A DNA stretch of 22,642 nt from positions 1 through 22,642 of the IMG/VR virus record IMGVR_UViG_3300042560_000787. One strand, 5' to 3'. Position 1 is the first letter of the stretch; each line of letters opens with the position of its first letter. Shown here one piece after another: positions 12,129 through 22,174 of this stretch. The DNA is from a virus. The notes beneath the pieces were generated by a model. The model searched no databases and was not told where the DNA came from. It saw only the letters and a program-made list of their open reading frames with translations. Position numbers and translations under genes: made by a program.

Positions 12129-15100
12129 TTATTTGAAGTGTTTCATATAACGAGTGTTCTCAATACCAACGAGTTCCATAAAGGACTTATCGGTTTTCTC
12201 TAGGTAATCCCTAGATGCGCTATGGTACTTAGAGATGATCTTTTGGAGATCCTCAGTACGCCTACCAGTCTGTCGGGTTACACCGAACGTCTCATCGATG
12301 AAGCGATCACCAGAGATGTATCTTGTAAGAGCATCTCGCATGGTGAGACCACCAAACATCTGGATCTTAGAAGTGGTATCCAGATATTTGTCGTATAGAG
12401 TGGTATCCTTTCCGTCATGCCCTTTGGTCGTCTTCTTACGTAGATCAACACCTGCAAAGAACGAAGTAGGAGACGGTGGAGCGTATTTAACACCAGTGGC
12501 TTCCACGGAATCCAAGAGTGTTCCTAGAACAGGATCGTAGTTCTGTGGGTTACCAATGAAGTTAGTGAAGCGGTGACCAACTTCATCCTTCATAACCTCA
12601 CCAAGGATGTTGCGCTTAACACCCATAGGAACAGTGTCAGAGAGGAACGGAAGTCTAGCTACAGCAACCTGCATGAAGCCTTTTGGATCAAACTGAGAGC
12701 CATCATGAAGAGCGACATTAGCATGCTTGAGGAAAGTAGGAACAGAAGCATCTAACTGCATCCTACCAACTTCACCTACCCAATCTTCAGGCTGTTCCTG
12801 ACGCATGATACGCATGAGTTCTTGGAGACCTGAGTTGAATGGATTACTCGCATTCATGGTCATTAAAGCCCAGAAACCTGCGTGCCAAGCTTCAGTGAAC
12901 TTCTCTTCAGCATTCTCAAACTGACCGCGATCCTCAGCTTCGTGCCAACGCTTGTAAGCTTGCGTAGCAGAAGACCACAGCTTCAACGGGACAGAGAGCG
13001 GTTCATACTGGCCGTAGTTATGCCACTTATCCCCGATCTTAATACTGTAAGGCTGTACCTCGATCTCACGCTGGAGCTTTGCATCCCAGATCTTCTGAGG
13101 GGAAGCACCAGTCATATTACCGTTAATCGTCGCAGTGACGGCTGACATAGCCATAGCACCACCGATGATCACCTGACCTCGCGCAATGGCTTGCTGAGAT
13201 AGACCATTGATGCCCTTAAGGTCATCCAGAAGTCTCTGATTGTAAGACCACTTAGAGCCCGACATGTACAACATAGGAGTTGCAACATCGATCATTCTAA
13301 AGCCGCCACGCATCAAGTTGACGATGGTGTTATAGAAAGGAACTAGCGTAGCCTTAACAGCCCAGTGATTAGCCATCTGACCAAGCTTCGCTGCGCCTCT
13401 CTCGAACATATACTCACTATTAGGATTGAGTACGTTCTGGAAGGTAGCTTCATTAGCTTTAGTCACAGCCAGGGGATTCAATCCGATACCTTCAGGAGTG
13501 AATGCTTTGGAGAGTTCACCCTTAATGAACGCGTCCAACTCAGGACCTTCATGACCAAGCATACGTCCTTGCATCTCTGCGTTAGCGTGGACTTCACCAC
13601 GGGCGACCAGCTGACGAAGGAACTCATCAGAGGACAGCATCACGCGACTTGGGAGACGTAACGCGTTACCAGAGGCGTTGAAAGCGGCTCCTAGAGGGCC
13701 TTCTGCGTCTCGACCAAGCAAATGTTGCGTGGACCAAGCGTGATTGGATTCGGTAACGTGACCGTGCGGAGAGAGTATGTGCTTCTCATCAACGAAGGCT
13801 TTGGCGGCGATCTGAGCGGCTACACCGACAGAATCCAACATACCAGCGATCTTGCTTACGGCTAACGCACGAGTGCGAGAGTCACCAAAGGCAAGCTCAG
13901 AGCCGACACGAGTAATGATGTGTGCAGCTGTGGATAGGATGTTAGTTTCGTGGGTCTTCCAGTTGAACAGAAGGGCGCTGTAGCGTTGCGCAAGGAGCAT
14001 ATCCACCATCTTCTGAGCGGTTGTACGCTCCACAGCAGCCTGCTTCTCACCAGCAAAGATCATCTCATAGTTCTTATGGAACTCTTTGAAGTTGATGTTC
14101 TTAGCTTCCTTAGCCAACTCATCAGCTAGGGTCTGTGCAGTGCGGAAATCCAGACCCTTAGCAGTCATCTCTGCAAGAGCATCATTCCTAAACTGTTCAA
14201 CACCGCTGATGTCAGCAGAGCGAAGGATGTCGTCCTTAAAGTATCGAGAGGAGTTCCAAGGCTTTTCATCGAGATTCTCAGCGTTTCTAACGCTTGCATC
14301 AATTCTAGCTTGGTCAATTTGATCGTCAGACTTCTTACTGTCCTTGCGTTTCTTTTTTGTAGCAGCAGCAGTTTCAGGCTTAGAAACAAACTCTACGCCC
14401 TGACGCTCACCGTTAACAACGATGTCATCAAAGCGCCCCTCATAGAACATCTTTAGCGAGTTAAGAGCGCCGCCCTTAGAACTAGCCATCTGTCGTGCGG
14501 TGGCATCCAAGTTGATGGACATCGCAGTGAGACGATTAAGCGCGTTCTCAAGGTCAACTGAAATAACATCAGGGGCAAGCTGACGATAAGCGACAAGCAT
14601 GTCATCCAGCTGCTTCTTAACAGAAGATGCAGCCAGCTTAAGACCGATCAGTTTACCAATAGACTGTTCTTCAGTACCAGTGTGGTGCTTGGCAAACTCA
14701 ACTAGACCCTTCCAGTCGTCCTTCTGAAGGAACTCGTTAATGAAGGGTACAGCTTCCTTGACGTAGCGATTGAGAACCCCAGCACCCCATCCTTCAGCAC
14801 CGATAGCCTTGGTGATGTCGATATTGTCACCGACAAGCTCCATGAGCCTGAAGGCACCTCCATCACCCTGCCTACCCATAGTGCTGAGAAGCAATGCGTC
14901 GTTGAGTATCTTATCATCTAGTTTACCTCGGAGTTCCTCAGGGGTAACCATGATGTAATCATCAAGGATCTTCTTACCCGCTGCCTGAGCCTTGGGCATA
15001 ATGCCTTCAGCAGTGACAACCATCTCATCGGTAAGGCTGTAAGGAACCCACCCGGATACCTTAACACCCTCAGGAAAGAAGTGGGCTACATTGCGATCAG

Positions 15101-16241
15101 CTTCAAGTTTAGCCTGGACACGATTGGTCTGCTGTACCTCAGTAGGAGCATGCTCAACAACATTACCTGATAGCTTTGCAGCAGCCTGGAGTTCAGCTTC
15201 ACGAGCCGACAGGAGATCAGCGTAACCGAGGTTTGCCTTAGCGGTTTCCCAGGGGAACGTAACTGTATCAGGGTTGATCTTATGGGATCGAGACGCTGCG
15301 ATATCTTCTCTAGTGAACTGATACGCAGGAACACCATGCTCAGTGTTGTAGGTCTGCTGAACAGCCTTCCTGTCAGCCATCCAGCCTCTACCAGCCTGTA
15401 CACTGGATGCCAATCCGTGGATGACCGCTGAACCAACACCGAACATCGCTACTGCATCAACAGCGAGCTTCATTCGATTGGCATAATCAGGAGCATCAGG
15501 ATCGGTGGCGATCAGGGAGTAGATGGCCTTACCAGCAGGGGAATCAGGCCGATCAGCCATAAGATTCCATAGGGCTGACGTGGCTGTATTGTCTTCCACA
15601 GGGTTCTGAGCGAAGAAGCCAAGGACACCTTCAGCAAGCGGTATAGCCGCTGCCTTAGACACTTGGATACCTTCCAAGCCCTTAACCAAAGGGGCAGCGG
15701 GGAGGACGTACTGACCAACCAGCTTACCTGCACCTGAGAGACCCTTACCAACAACAGTCTCACCAGTATTAGACTCGCTAAGATGCTTATACATCCTGTC
15801 AGTGAGATCAGCCACATCAGCAGCAACCTCACCAGGGATCAACTTAGCAACAGAGCCTATAGCACCTACAGCGGCACTACCGATGCCTCGCTTGAGTCCT
15901 TCAGCAAACTTATCAGGAGCCGTTAGTACATCCCTAGCAACAGCCAGAGTGGTGTTCACAAATCCGTAGTTAGGATCGTGTAATTTCTCGGAAGCACCAA
16001 TCCCGTAGGACTGATCAAAAGCCTTCCTGATTTCCTCGTTATTGTAGTTCTCATTGAGGAAATCCAAGTGCTTCTGTTGGGGACCTTGCAGCATAGCAGC
16101 AGCAAACTTAGGGTCTCCAACGCGTCGGGTGACGTATGCAAGGGCTTCTGCGTTCAGATTTTCCTGAGTAGCCTTCTTGCGAATAAGCTCCAGATCTTCA
16201 TAAGTGAGGCTGGAGTTGCCCTCGGGACTGGTTGTTTCCAT
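12129..16241 (-). CDS. Large internal virion (ejection) protein, T7 gp16-like
   Basis: This 1370-residue protein has the length and place of T7 gp16 (1318), which is ejected with the DNA and forms a channel across the host envelope. Hydrophobic stretches lie near residues 120-145, 175-230 and 255-280. The C-terminal part (WAVKATLVPFYNTIVNLMRG then a region of small residues, QQAIARGQVIIGGAMAMSAV) matches the membrane-active C-terminal part of the family. I do not see the N-terminal lytic transglycosylase motif (catalytic Glu-Ser with GLMQ) that T7 gp16 carries, so wall cutting must be done elsewhere. The start overlaps the gp15-like stop by one base (TAATG). Confidence 0.85.
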   Translation of the reverse strand: METTSPEGNSSLTYEDLELIRKKATQENLNAEALAYVTRRVGDPKFAAAMLQGPQQKHLDFLNENYNNEEIRKAFDQSYGIGASEKLHDPNYGFVNTTLAVARDVLTAPDKFAEGLKRGIGSAAVGAIGSVAKLIPGEVAADVADLTDRMYKHLSESNTGETVVGKGLSGAGKLVGQYVLPAAPLVKGLEGIQVSKAAAIPLAEGVLGFFAQNPVEDNTATSALWNLMADRPDSPAGKAIYSLIATDPDAPDYANRMKLAVDAVAMFGVGSAVIHGLASSVQAGRGWMADRKAVQQTYNTEHGVPAYQFTREDIAASRSHKINPDTVTFPWETAKANLGYADLLSAREAELQAAAKLSGNVVEHAPTEVQQTNRVQAKLEADRNVAHFFPEGVKVSGWVPYSLTDEMVVTAEGIMPKAQAAGKKILDDYIMVTPEELRGKLDDKILNDALLLSTMGRQGDGGAFRLMELVGDNIDITKAIGAEGWGAGVLNRYVKEAVPFINEFLQKDDWKGLVEFAKHHTGTEEQSIGKLIGLKLAASSVKKQLDDMLVAYRQLAPDVISVDLENALNRLTAMSINLDATARQMASSKGGALNSLKMFYEGRFDDIVVNGERQGVEFVSKPETAAATKKKRKDSKKSDDQIDQARIDASVRNAENLDEKPWNSSRYFKDDILRSADISGVEQFRNDALAEMTAKGLDFRTAQTLADELAKEAKNINFKEFHKNYEMIFAGEKQAAVERTTAQKMVDMLLAQRYSALLFNWKTHETNILSTAAHIITRVGSELAFGDSRTRALAVSKIAGMLDSVGVAAQIAAKAFVDEKHILSPHGHVTESNHAWSTQHLLGRDAEGPLGAAFNASGNALRLPSRVMLSSDEFLRQLVARGEVHANAEMQGRMLGHEGPELDAFIKGELSKAFTPEGIGLNPLAVTKANEATFQNVLNPNSEYMFERGAAKLGQMANHWAVKATLVPFYNTIVNLMRGGFRMIDVATPMLYMSGSKWSYNQRLLDDLKGINGLSQQAIARGQVIIGGAMAMSAVTATINGNMTGASPQKIWDAKLQREIEVQPYSIKIGDKWHNYGQYEPLSVPLKLWSSATQAYKRWHEAEDRGQFENAEEKFTEAWHAGFWALMTMNASNPFNSGLQELMRIMRQEQPEDWVGEVGRMQLDASVPTFLKHANVALHDGSQFDPKGFMQVAVARLPFLSDTVPMGVKRNILGEVMKDEVGHRFTNFIGNPQNYDPVLGTLLDSVEATGVKYAPPSPTSFFAGVDLRKKTTKGHDGKDTTLYDKYLDTTSKIQMFGGLTMRDALTRYISGDRFIDETFGVTRQTGRRTEDLQKIISKYHSASRDYLEKTDKSFMELVGIENTRYMKHFK

Positions 16242-17869
16242 TACTTACCTTGTTTATTCATAGCAGCTTCAATAGGATTCACTGCGCTTCCACCAGAGAT
16301 GGTCGGCATGAACGAAGAAGGATTACGATCCAGTTCTTTGTCTCGGATGTGCTTCAGAATCGGATCAACAATCTCGCCCATCTTGAAGTAGTTATGGAGG
16401 ACGCTAGGGTCATCCTTAGACTTAGCATAGATGGCGGAGCTAATCAGATTGACTGTATACTGACGGATACGCTCACGTTCTTCTTCAAGAAGCTTTGAGT
16501 GTACTTTGGGGTCTAGAAGCGTAGTCTGCATATTGACAGGGACAGCGCGTTTGATCTCAGCCATGAACTCTTGGAGAGGCGCGTATTCCCTGAAGACAGG
16601 CTGGGTAACTTTACCTCGCTCAAGGGTCATTAGGTTCTTAGTCAGGTCATCCACTGTGATGCGACCAGCCTTCTGCTCTTCAAACAAACGACCTCGCACA
16701 CTAGCAAGATCAGTGTCGTAATTAGAACTGTACGCTAGACGTTTAATGTCAGCGTCAAGACTGCCGAGTGTCTTGGCTCTGGTGTCTAGAAACGCAGGAT
16801 TTTCAAACAGCTTGGCTTCTCTACGCTGCCTATCAGTCTCAATCATCTGTGCGTGACTGCGCTCCATCTGGAACACCGCAGCCTTGCCTCCAGGGTGCAT
16901 AGACATAGCAGCAACAGCGTCTGACCTAGCTTTCTGATCACCAGTGACAAAGGCGTCTGCCAATTTATCAGCAGCCAGTCTATAGGCTCTATCAGCCTCA
17001 GCGCGTTTCCTAGCTTCCTCAGTTCTGTTGAAGTCCTCAATCTGAGTCTTAGTGCTTAGAACAGCGAGCTTAGTGTCGCTATCCTTTGCAATCTTATCAG
17101 GAAGAGCGTCTAGAAGAGTGGGGTTTTTAGATTCAAGCGCCTTAGCAACCAATTGATCACGGATAATCTTGTTACCCTTAGCATAAGGAAGACGTGCCGT
17201 GTTGTTTGCAGAGGTGAGTGACTCTTCAATCTTCTGCTTGAGCATGTTGGTGTCAGAACCGTACATCTGGATATGGGAATCCAGTTCGGTATTTAGCTGA
17301 CCAATTGCCTTCTCTTCAAACAGGGAGTTAGCACGTTCAAGCTGCTTCGCCCTCATATGGCTCATTACCTGAGGGACCGCTGAGGTCCACCCAGCACGCC
17401 AATCGCTATTGGCATTACCCTGCTGGGCCATCTCCTCAGAGAGCTTCTTCTGAATGAAGTCGTTGTAAGCCTTAGGATCAGTGGACTGCGATGCAGGATC
17501 GCTCAACCAGTCTTGATCAAGCTTCATGCCAAACTCAAGAGCCTTGGATTTACCCTCAGCTACGTTGAAACCACGCATGAAGTGATGCGAAGCAGTCTTC
17601 TCAAGCTCACCCTTATTAATCTTAGAGCCATCTTCAAGAACACCAGTAGCGAACGCCGAGGCACCCTTTTGGGCTTCCTCTTCATTCCACTGGTCAGTCA
17701 TCTTCTGACCCTGCTGAAGAGCAACACCAAGCGACTTAGCCAGCTGGTTTGCACTGTCCCCAGCAGTGGGATCTGAACGGGCAGCTACGAAGGTGTCGAG
17801 GATCTTCTGGGAGGTCTCAGCAGCCTTAACGGTACGCTGGTCAACCTGTACGCGATTGTTACTAGCCAT
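16241..17869 (-). CDS. Internal virion protein, T7 gp15-like
   Basis: This 542-residue, mostly helical, Gln/Lys/Ala-rich protein begins MASNNRVQVDQRTVKAAETS. It contains long charged helices, such as EARKRAEADRAYRLAADKLADA around residues 275-297. Position between the gp14-like and gp16-like genes and lack of membrane segments identify it as the middle ejection protein, which forms the periplasmic tunnel with gp16 in T7. It is clearly shorter than T7 gp15 (747). It begins three bases after the gp14-like stop. Confidence 0.8.
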   Translation of the reverse strand: MASNNRVQVDQRTVKAAETSQKILDTFVAARSDPTAGDSANQLAKSLGVALQQGQKMTDQWNEEEAQKGASAFATGVLEDGSKINKGELEKTASHHFMRGFNVAEGKSKALEFGMKLDQDWLSDPASQSTDPKAYNDFIQKKLSEEMAQQGNANSDWRAGWTSAVPQVMSHMRAKQLERANSLFEEKAIGQLNTELDSHIQMYGSDTNMLKQKIEESLTSANNTARLPYAKGNKIIRDQLVAKALESKNPTLLDALPDKIAKDSDTKLAVLSTKTQIEDFNRTEEARKRAEADRAYRLAADKLADAFVTGDQKARSDAVAAMSMHPGGKAAVFQMERSHAQMIETDRQRREAKLFENPAFLDTRAKTLGSLDADIKRLAYSSNYDTDLASVRGRLFEEQKAGRITVDDLTKNLMTLERGKVTQPVFREYAPLQEFMAEIKRAVPVNMQTTLLDPKVHSKLLEEERERIRQYTVNLISSAIYAKSKDDPSVLHNYFKMGEIVDPILKHIRDKELDRNPSSFMPTISGGSAVNPIEAAMNKQGK

Positions 17870-17871
17870 TA

Positions 17872-18504
17872 TTAACGACCCCAGATCTTAGTGAGGGCAT
17901 CACTGGGACCCTGAGAAACCCCAGGATTAGAGGGCATGGCACCAGTTGCGTTAGTTCCACCAATGGAGAAGATCCCATCCATGCCAGGGGCCTTACCACC
18001 AGCCATGAAATACGCTGTGCCACCCTTGAAGGCAGCATCCAGAAGCATCCCACCGGAGGAAGGACCGGACACAAAGGGATTAGCAGCGATGCGCATATCA
18101 CCTTCAGTCTTGGCAGAGTTAACATTGTTCAGATATTCAACAGTGGAGTAATCCATCTTGTCTTCAATCTTATAGACGTTCCTAGCACCCTTCTCAGCCT
18201 CAGAGGCCAACAGAGCATCCACAGAGATACCTGAGACACCTGAGGAGCCAGCAGCGGCACGGCCTAAAGCAACAGCAGCGTTCTTCTCAAGAGAAGCGTC
18301 ATAGGCTTCGTTCTGAGCTTCACGGATCTGCTGCACATGGCGAGCCGAGGCGTTGGTGTATTGATTATTCGCAGCAATACGGGCGTTTTCGTGCGTCTGC
18401 GCCGTCGCCGCGTTATGGGCACTGGCAGCGTCAGCTTGAGCCTTGCTCTGCGCCAAAGACGAGGCTACTGCAACAGCAGCCATAGCAACAGCGGGGTTGC
18501 ACAT
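17872..18504 (-). CDS. Internal virion protein B, T7 gp14-like
   Basis: A 210-residue protein begins MCNPAVAMAAVAVASSLAQSK, the hallmark N-terminus of this family (MC-P followed by an Ala-rich hydrophobic helix, and then a long Ala/Gln/Asn coiled region). The middle contains GSSGVSGISVDALLASEAE (92-110), typical of gp14-like proteins. In T7, gp14 is ejected first and forms a pore in the outer membrane. The length is close to T7 gp14 (196). It lies between gp13-like and gp15-like genes with only 2-3 bases between. Confidence 0.9.
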   Translation of the reverse strand: MCNPAVAMAAVAVASSLAQSKAQADAASAHNAATAQTHENARIAANNQYTNASARHVQQIREAQNEAYDASLEKNAAVALGRAAAGSSGVSGISVDALLASEAEKGARNVYKIEDKMDYSTVEYLNNVNSAKTEGDMRIAANPFVSGPSSGGMLLDAAFKGGTAYFMAGGKAPGMDGIFSIGGTNATGAMPSNPGVSQGPSDALTKIWGR

Positions 18505-18507
18505 TAG

Positions 18508-18960
18508 TTATTCTTTCCTGATGACGAATTCGATGTACTCTTCACCGTTGATCCCCATAGGAACCTTGCGAAGAGCGATAGCACCGCACCAACGCAACCA
18601 AGCGTGATGCAGGGTGTTTCGTGCGTCTGTGTAGTTATACGCTAGTTGGTAATCACCTATGAGATCCTGCACTGCCGCTCTGGAGTTCTTTAGGAACTTC
18701 ACCTGATGACCAATTAGATCGTCAGATGCGAGCATCCAGATAAGACCAACACCGTCCATATCGGTAGGGCAGATGCCATATACACCGACCAGCCGACCCT
18801 CGGGGGTCATCGCAAGACACCTATCGGAGTTAATTAAGCCTAACTCCAGGGCGTCCATAGGCGAGAAGCCTAATGATCTGACCTCAAGCTCATCTGCTTT
18901 TCGCAGCCTAGTAGCGAGATCGACCATGTCCACAAGGGTGGCCGGTCGGGTATATTTCAT
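18508..18960 (-). CDS. gp13-like virion-assembly protein with GNAT-like fold
   Basis: This 150-residue protein begins MKYTRPATLVDMVDLATRLR, with GLINSDRCLAMTPEGRLVGVYGI (40-62), VGLIWMLASDD (71-81) and NTLHHAWLRWCGAI (115-128). These are features of the T7 gp13-like family (the DUF2833 type), which resembles GNAT acetyltransferases but has no proven catalytic activity in phage assembly. T7 gp13 (138 residues) is needed for proper core formation. The stop is followed three bases later by the gp14-like ATG. Confidence 0.85.
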   Translation of the reverse strand: MKYTRPATLVDMVDLATRLRKADELEVRSLGFSPMDALELGLINSDRCLAMTPEGRLVGVYGICPTDMDGVGLIWMLASDDLIGHQVKFLKNSRAAVQDLIGDYQLAYNYTDARNTLHHAWLRWCGAIALRKVPMGINGEEYIEFVIRKE

Positions 18961-18963
18961 TAC

Positions 18964-21291
18964 TTAACCTCTACGGATTGTGATCGGGTAGTACGTAGCT
19001 TCCCACTCAGCACCAACGAAGGAGCAAGGGAAGGGGCTATCCGATTTGATCTTGATTGAGATGTCTTCATTCTCACCGGGAGTGGCGAACCTGAACTTCC
19101 CTGAATCAAGCACGATGTTACCAAAGGTATTCTCAGGGGAACCTATAGCTCTCCCCGTATACACTGACACAAACGGATCACGACCCTCTGAGATAAACTC
19201 AGTTGTGAAATACGCAGTGTCTTTGTAGCGAATAGAGATGTAACGAACCTGTACTCTTCCGTCTTGGATAGCCACAGTTCCGTTACCAGCTTGTGCCCTC
19301 ATATAGAGGGTCGAGAACTCGTATTCGAAGTTATACGGGATACCTACGTAGTAGGTCAAAGCAGTGATGTCCCCAGAAACGCCTACGGAGGTCCCTGAGG
19401 CCGATACGACGTTCTTGAGTACATTGGTACTGGTGACAACTTGCACCGTCTCCCCGGCCTTCAGAGCGTAAGGGAGAGTGATCGTGGTTACGTCAGTACC
19501 TGCGTTGTAGCTCTCGGTTACCTGGGAGTTGCTTAAGCGCATATCCAAGAGAACACCGAAGCGACTCAGGAAGTTAGTTGCACCGTCTTCAATATCCGCA
19601 GTGACAAGGTACATCCCATCAGTTCGCTTAACGAGCATGTAGAGGATGTTATCAACGAAGTCAGCATACATGATCTGGAAGTCACTAGGGAACTCCCAGA
19701 CACCCCAGGCACTCTGGAGCTTACCTTGCTGTCCCCAGAAGTACTTGTACAGCCACAGCTTGTTCCTAGCACCAGACGTAAGAGCAACCATGACGTTGTT
19801 GTCGTTACTGGCAGCTAACTTATAGACACCGGAGGGGATGAAGTAAGGAACCTGTGCGGTAACCTCAGAGGCATCATCAGATCCTGTGTCCTTGTCAACG
19901 AAGTACTCATACAACGATGCGTACTGACCAGAACTAGCATCCTCAACAAACATGATGTTAGGGCCGACGTTAACCGGACGGACCTTCTGAGAGACACTGA
20001 AGGATGCTGAGAGGAGAACTCCAATTGTCTTAGGAGACAACAGGTTGTTATTCTCAGTGACCTTGAACTGCGCCTTGTCGGAGAACAACAGGAACGTCTG
20101 ATTGAAGGGTACACCCCAGTTCATCTGGGCCACACGGGTGGTGGGGGATGACACATCAATAGGGTCTGAATCGACCAGCTGGGTTAGGGTGGTCCTGTAG
20201 AAGTTTCCGTACTCACCAACCTCGGAGAAGATCACATTCTCGTCAGCCACAAAACCCATGCGGTTCTTATGGACGAAGATGTCCCTGATCTTAGCACCAA
20301 TGAAGGAAGGAGAAGGATTGCTGTCAGCGTCACCAGCAGTCCTGGCAGCCCATTCAGCGTACTTCTTGAACGTCCACGTACCATCCCCGTTATCCACTAG
20401 GACATGGGGCATGGTAGAAGCGTTCAGCTGTTCTCCAGCGTTGTATCCGTAGGTCTCTTCCCACACACCGTTTATGTATTGAACGTAGTAGTCATCACCA
20501 TTGACTTCCACATCTCCCTTGATCTTGACAATGCGGTTGTCTTCATCATAAGGAGGCAGGTCAGCGAAGGTCTTAAGAGCATCTTTAAAGCTCTTGATGG
20601 CTTCATCACCGTAATCATCACTGGTGACGAGTTCATTACCCGAGGTAAGGTTTATGGATACTGTAGAGCCGTTTCTTCCAACGGTGTACCCAGCAGCAGC
20701 CAGGTCTGCCCTGAGGTCCTCAGCGATAGTGAGAGTACCTGCGACTGCTCCTGAGGAGGAGGTGGCGTAGTTGGCCTTGAGAGTTCCGTCAATGTAAACA
20801 TTGTAATTGCTATTCCCTACAGCCTGATAGACGTACACAGACCCACGCGTAGCAGGATTGGTCCTAGTCTCAGTGACTGTGGAGACAGCAGTCGTGATTG
20901 TCTTGTTAACAATGAACGTGGTGTCAGCGATGGTCAGGAACGCAAAGTCAGAAGCTGGGTCGCTAGAAGCAAGATAGGTTTTCCCATCAGGGAACGTAAC
21001 TGTCTTAGAGGCACCTGTAGATGCGTTATGAACCTTGAGATCCCCATCAGCGATGGTGACAATGAAAGGGTCCACACTGCGCCTATCGATCATATGACCA
21101 GCAACAGAGGAGGTAGGTGCTGTAGCGTAGACCTCAGCCTTGTACACGGTCGGCTGCCGCTTATGCAGACCAGTCACAACGGACGGATACCCGTTCAGCA
21201 GCGACTCACAGGCAGTGAGCGCACGTAGCGCAGAAGGCTGCTGCGAGACACCACCAACCATGTTGGGGATGCTTGCGGAGACTAAGGGCAT
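18964..21291 (-). CDS. Tail tubular protein B (nozzle), T7 gp12-like
   Basis: This 775-residue protein forms the lower part of the short tail through which DNA leaves. It begins MPLVSASIPNMVGGVSQQPS, the standard start of the family. The signature block FVHKNRMGFVADENVIFSEVGEYGNF with TLTQLVDSDPIDV lies near residues 345-390. It ends with a beta-rich C-terminus (EWEATYYPITIRRG). The length agrees with T7 gp12 (794). It starts one base after the tail tubular A stop and is followed three bases later by the gp13-like gene. Confidence 0.96.
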   Translation of the reverse strand: MPLVSASIPNMVGGVSQQPSALRALTACESLLNGYPSVVTGLHKRQPTVYKAEVYATAPTSSVAGHMIDRRSVDPFIVTIADGDLKVHNASTGASKTVTFPDGKTYLASSDPASDFAFLTIADTTFIVNKTITTAVSTVTETRTNPATRGSVYVYQAVGNSNYNVYIDGTLKANYATSSSGAVAGTLTIAEDLRADLAAAGYTVGRNGSTVSINLTSGNELVTSDDYGDEAIKSFKDALKTFADLPPYDEDNRIVKIKGDVEVNGDDYYVQYINGVWEETYGYNAGEQLNASTMPHVLVDNGDGTWTFKKYAEWAARTAGDADSNPSPSFIGAKIRDIFVHKNRMGFVADENVIFSEVGEYGNFYRTTLTQLVDSDPIDVSSPTTRVAQMNWGVPFNQTFLLFSDKAQFKVTENNNLLSPKTIGVLLSASFSVSQKVRPVNVGPNIMFVEDASSGQYASLYEYFVDKDTGSDDASEVTAQVPYFIPSGVYKLAASNDNNVMVALTSGARNKLWLYKYFWGQQGKLQSAWGVWEFPSDFQIMYADFVDNILYMLVKRTDGMYLVTADIEDGATNFLSRFGVLLDMRLSNSQVTESYNAGTDVTTITLPYALKAGETVQVVTSTNVLKNVVSASGTSVGVSGDITALTYYVGIPYNFEYEFSTLYMRAQAGNGTVAIQDGRVQVRYISIRYKDTAYFTTEFISEGRDPFVSVYTGRAIGSPENTFGNIVLDSGKFRFATPGENEDISIKIKSDSPFPCSFVGAEWEATYYPITIRRG

Positions 21292-21292
21292 A

Positions 21293-21889
21293 TTACCTCC
21301 AGACGGTGCGGCGATTGATCACACGCTGAACGGTGATAGACCCAGTGCCCATGTTGTATTTACTAGTATCGGTCTCTTCCTGACGTAGCAGAGCGTAAGC
21401 ACGTTGCTCATCAGACCTATCGAACTTAGACAGTTCAGGGTCAGCAAGCTGACGCTCCTGAAAGATCCTAGCAGCAGCCAGAGTGACATACCTACGGGCA
21501 GCCTCAGGGAGATCCGTAAAAGACAGCAGAGAGATGATCTCTACATCGATGTCTTCATCGAAGGTGAAAGTGTTCTTACCGAATGCCTTGTTGTAGAGCT
21601 TACCTCCTCGAACAACGATCTCTTCACGAGCATCGGATTCGGAGGGGAGAACTCTAAGAGCGTTGGTGGGAATGCCGATCTGGTTGGAGCCATTACGCAC
21701 CAGCGTCATACGCTCAGTGTTCCAAGTCCAACCTCGGGTCTGCACATCACGCGACACCTCAGCAAGAGTCGAGCGTGCCTGTGAGGCGTCAACCGGGAGG
21801 GCACCGGACAGCGAGTTGATCGGGGCTTCGTTGATTGCGCCTAGAAGGGTATTGACCGCCTCTAGCTCAGTCGTCGGGGTGAGTGACAT
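21293..21889 (-). CDS. Tail tubular protein A (adaptor), T7 gp11-like
   Basis: This 198-residue protein links the portal to the nozzle. It begins MSLTPTTELEAVNTLLGAI, with INSL (about 19-22), RDVQTRGWTWNTE (46-58), a beta-region (VRGGKLYNKA) and LSFTDLPEAARRYVTLAAARIFQ (116-138). All are characteristic of the family, whose length is usually about 196. It follows the terminator at 21905-21941 and has AGGA about 7 bases upstream. Transcription must pass the terminator to reach it, as in T7 where gp11 follows T-phi. Confidence 0.95.
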   Translation of the reverse strand: MSLTPTTELEAVNTLLGAINEAPINSLSGALPVDASQARSTLAEVSRDVQTRGWTWNTERMTLVRNGSNQIGIPTNALRVLPSESDAREEIVVRGGKLYNKAFGKNTFTFDEDIDVEIISLLSFTDLPEAARRYVTLAAARIFQERQLADPELSKFDRSDEQRAYALLRQEETDTSKYNMGTGSITVQRVINRRTVWR

Positions 21890-21904
21890 GTTATGTCCTA
21901 AAAA

Positions 21905-21941
21905 CGAAAAAAAGGCCCCCAGGGTTTCCCCTGAGAGCCTT
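21905..21941 (-). terminator. Strong intrinsic terminator downstream of the capsid genes (T-phi-like)
   Basis: On the minus strand AAGGCTCTCAGGG pairs with CCCTGGGGGCCTT (13 bp with two G-U wobbles) around a GAAA tetraloop, followed by a run of seven Ts. The place, just after the capsid gene block and before tail tubular A, is that of T7 T-phi. There it lowers expression of tail genes relative to capsid. Confidence 0.85.
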
Positions 21942-21950
21942 GATTTTTAA

Positions 21951-22172
21951 TTACGCGCCGACAGCAGCGCCGGTATCCACGCGCTTCCACGTGGTGCCGC
22001 TGAAGAACACCAGGACACCAGTACCGTTGCCGGTGGTCTCCGAGGCGTTCAAGCCGTTGGTGGCGAAAGCCAGATCACCGACAGCGCCGGTCGGGAGACC
22101 AGCGACAGTGAACGTCGGGATGCCCACGGCAGAGGTGCCGTTCGGGCCGACCTTGAGAGTGTTAGCACCCAT
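21951..22172 (-). CDS. Small protein following the capsid, 73 aa
   Basis: This 73-residue Gly/Thr/Val-rich protein begins MGANTLKVGPNGTSAV and contains PTGAVGDLAFATNGL (27-41), GTGVLVFFSGTTWKRVD (50-66) and the ending TGAAVGA. The motif of a short beta-hairpin ending in W-R-x-D is frequent in small phage virion proteins near capsid or fibre genes. A capsid decoration or accessory head protein is therefore possible. It begins two bases after the capsid stop and shares the terminator that follows. There are no membrane segments or Cys. The function is unproven. Confidence 0.7.
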   Translation of the reverse strand: MGANTLKVGPNGTSAVGIPTFTVAGLPTGAVGDLAFATNGLNASETTGNGTGVLVFFSGTTWKRVDTGAAVGA

Positions 22173-22174
22173 GA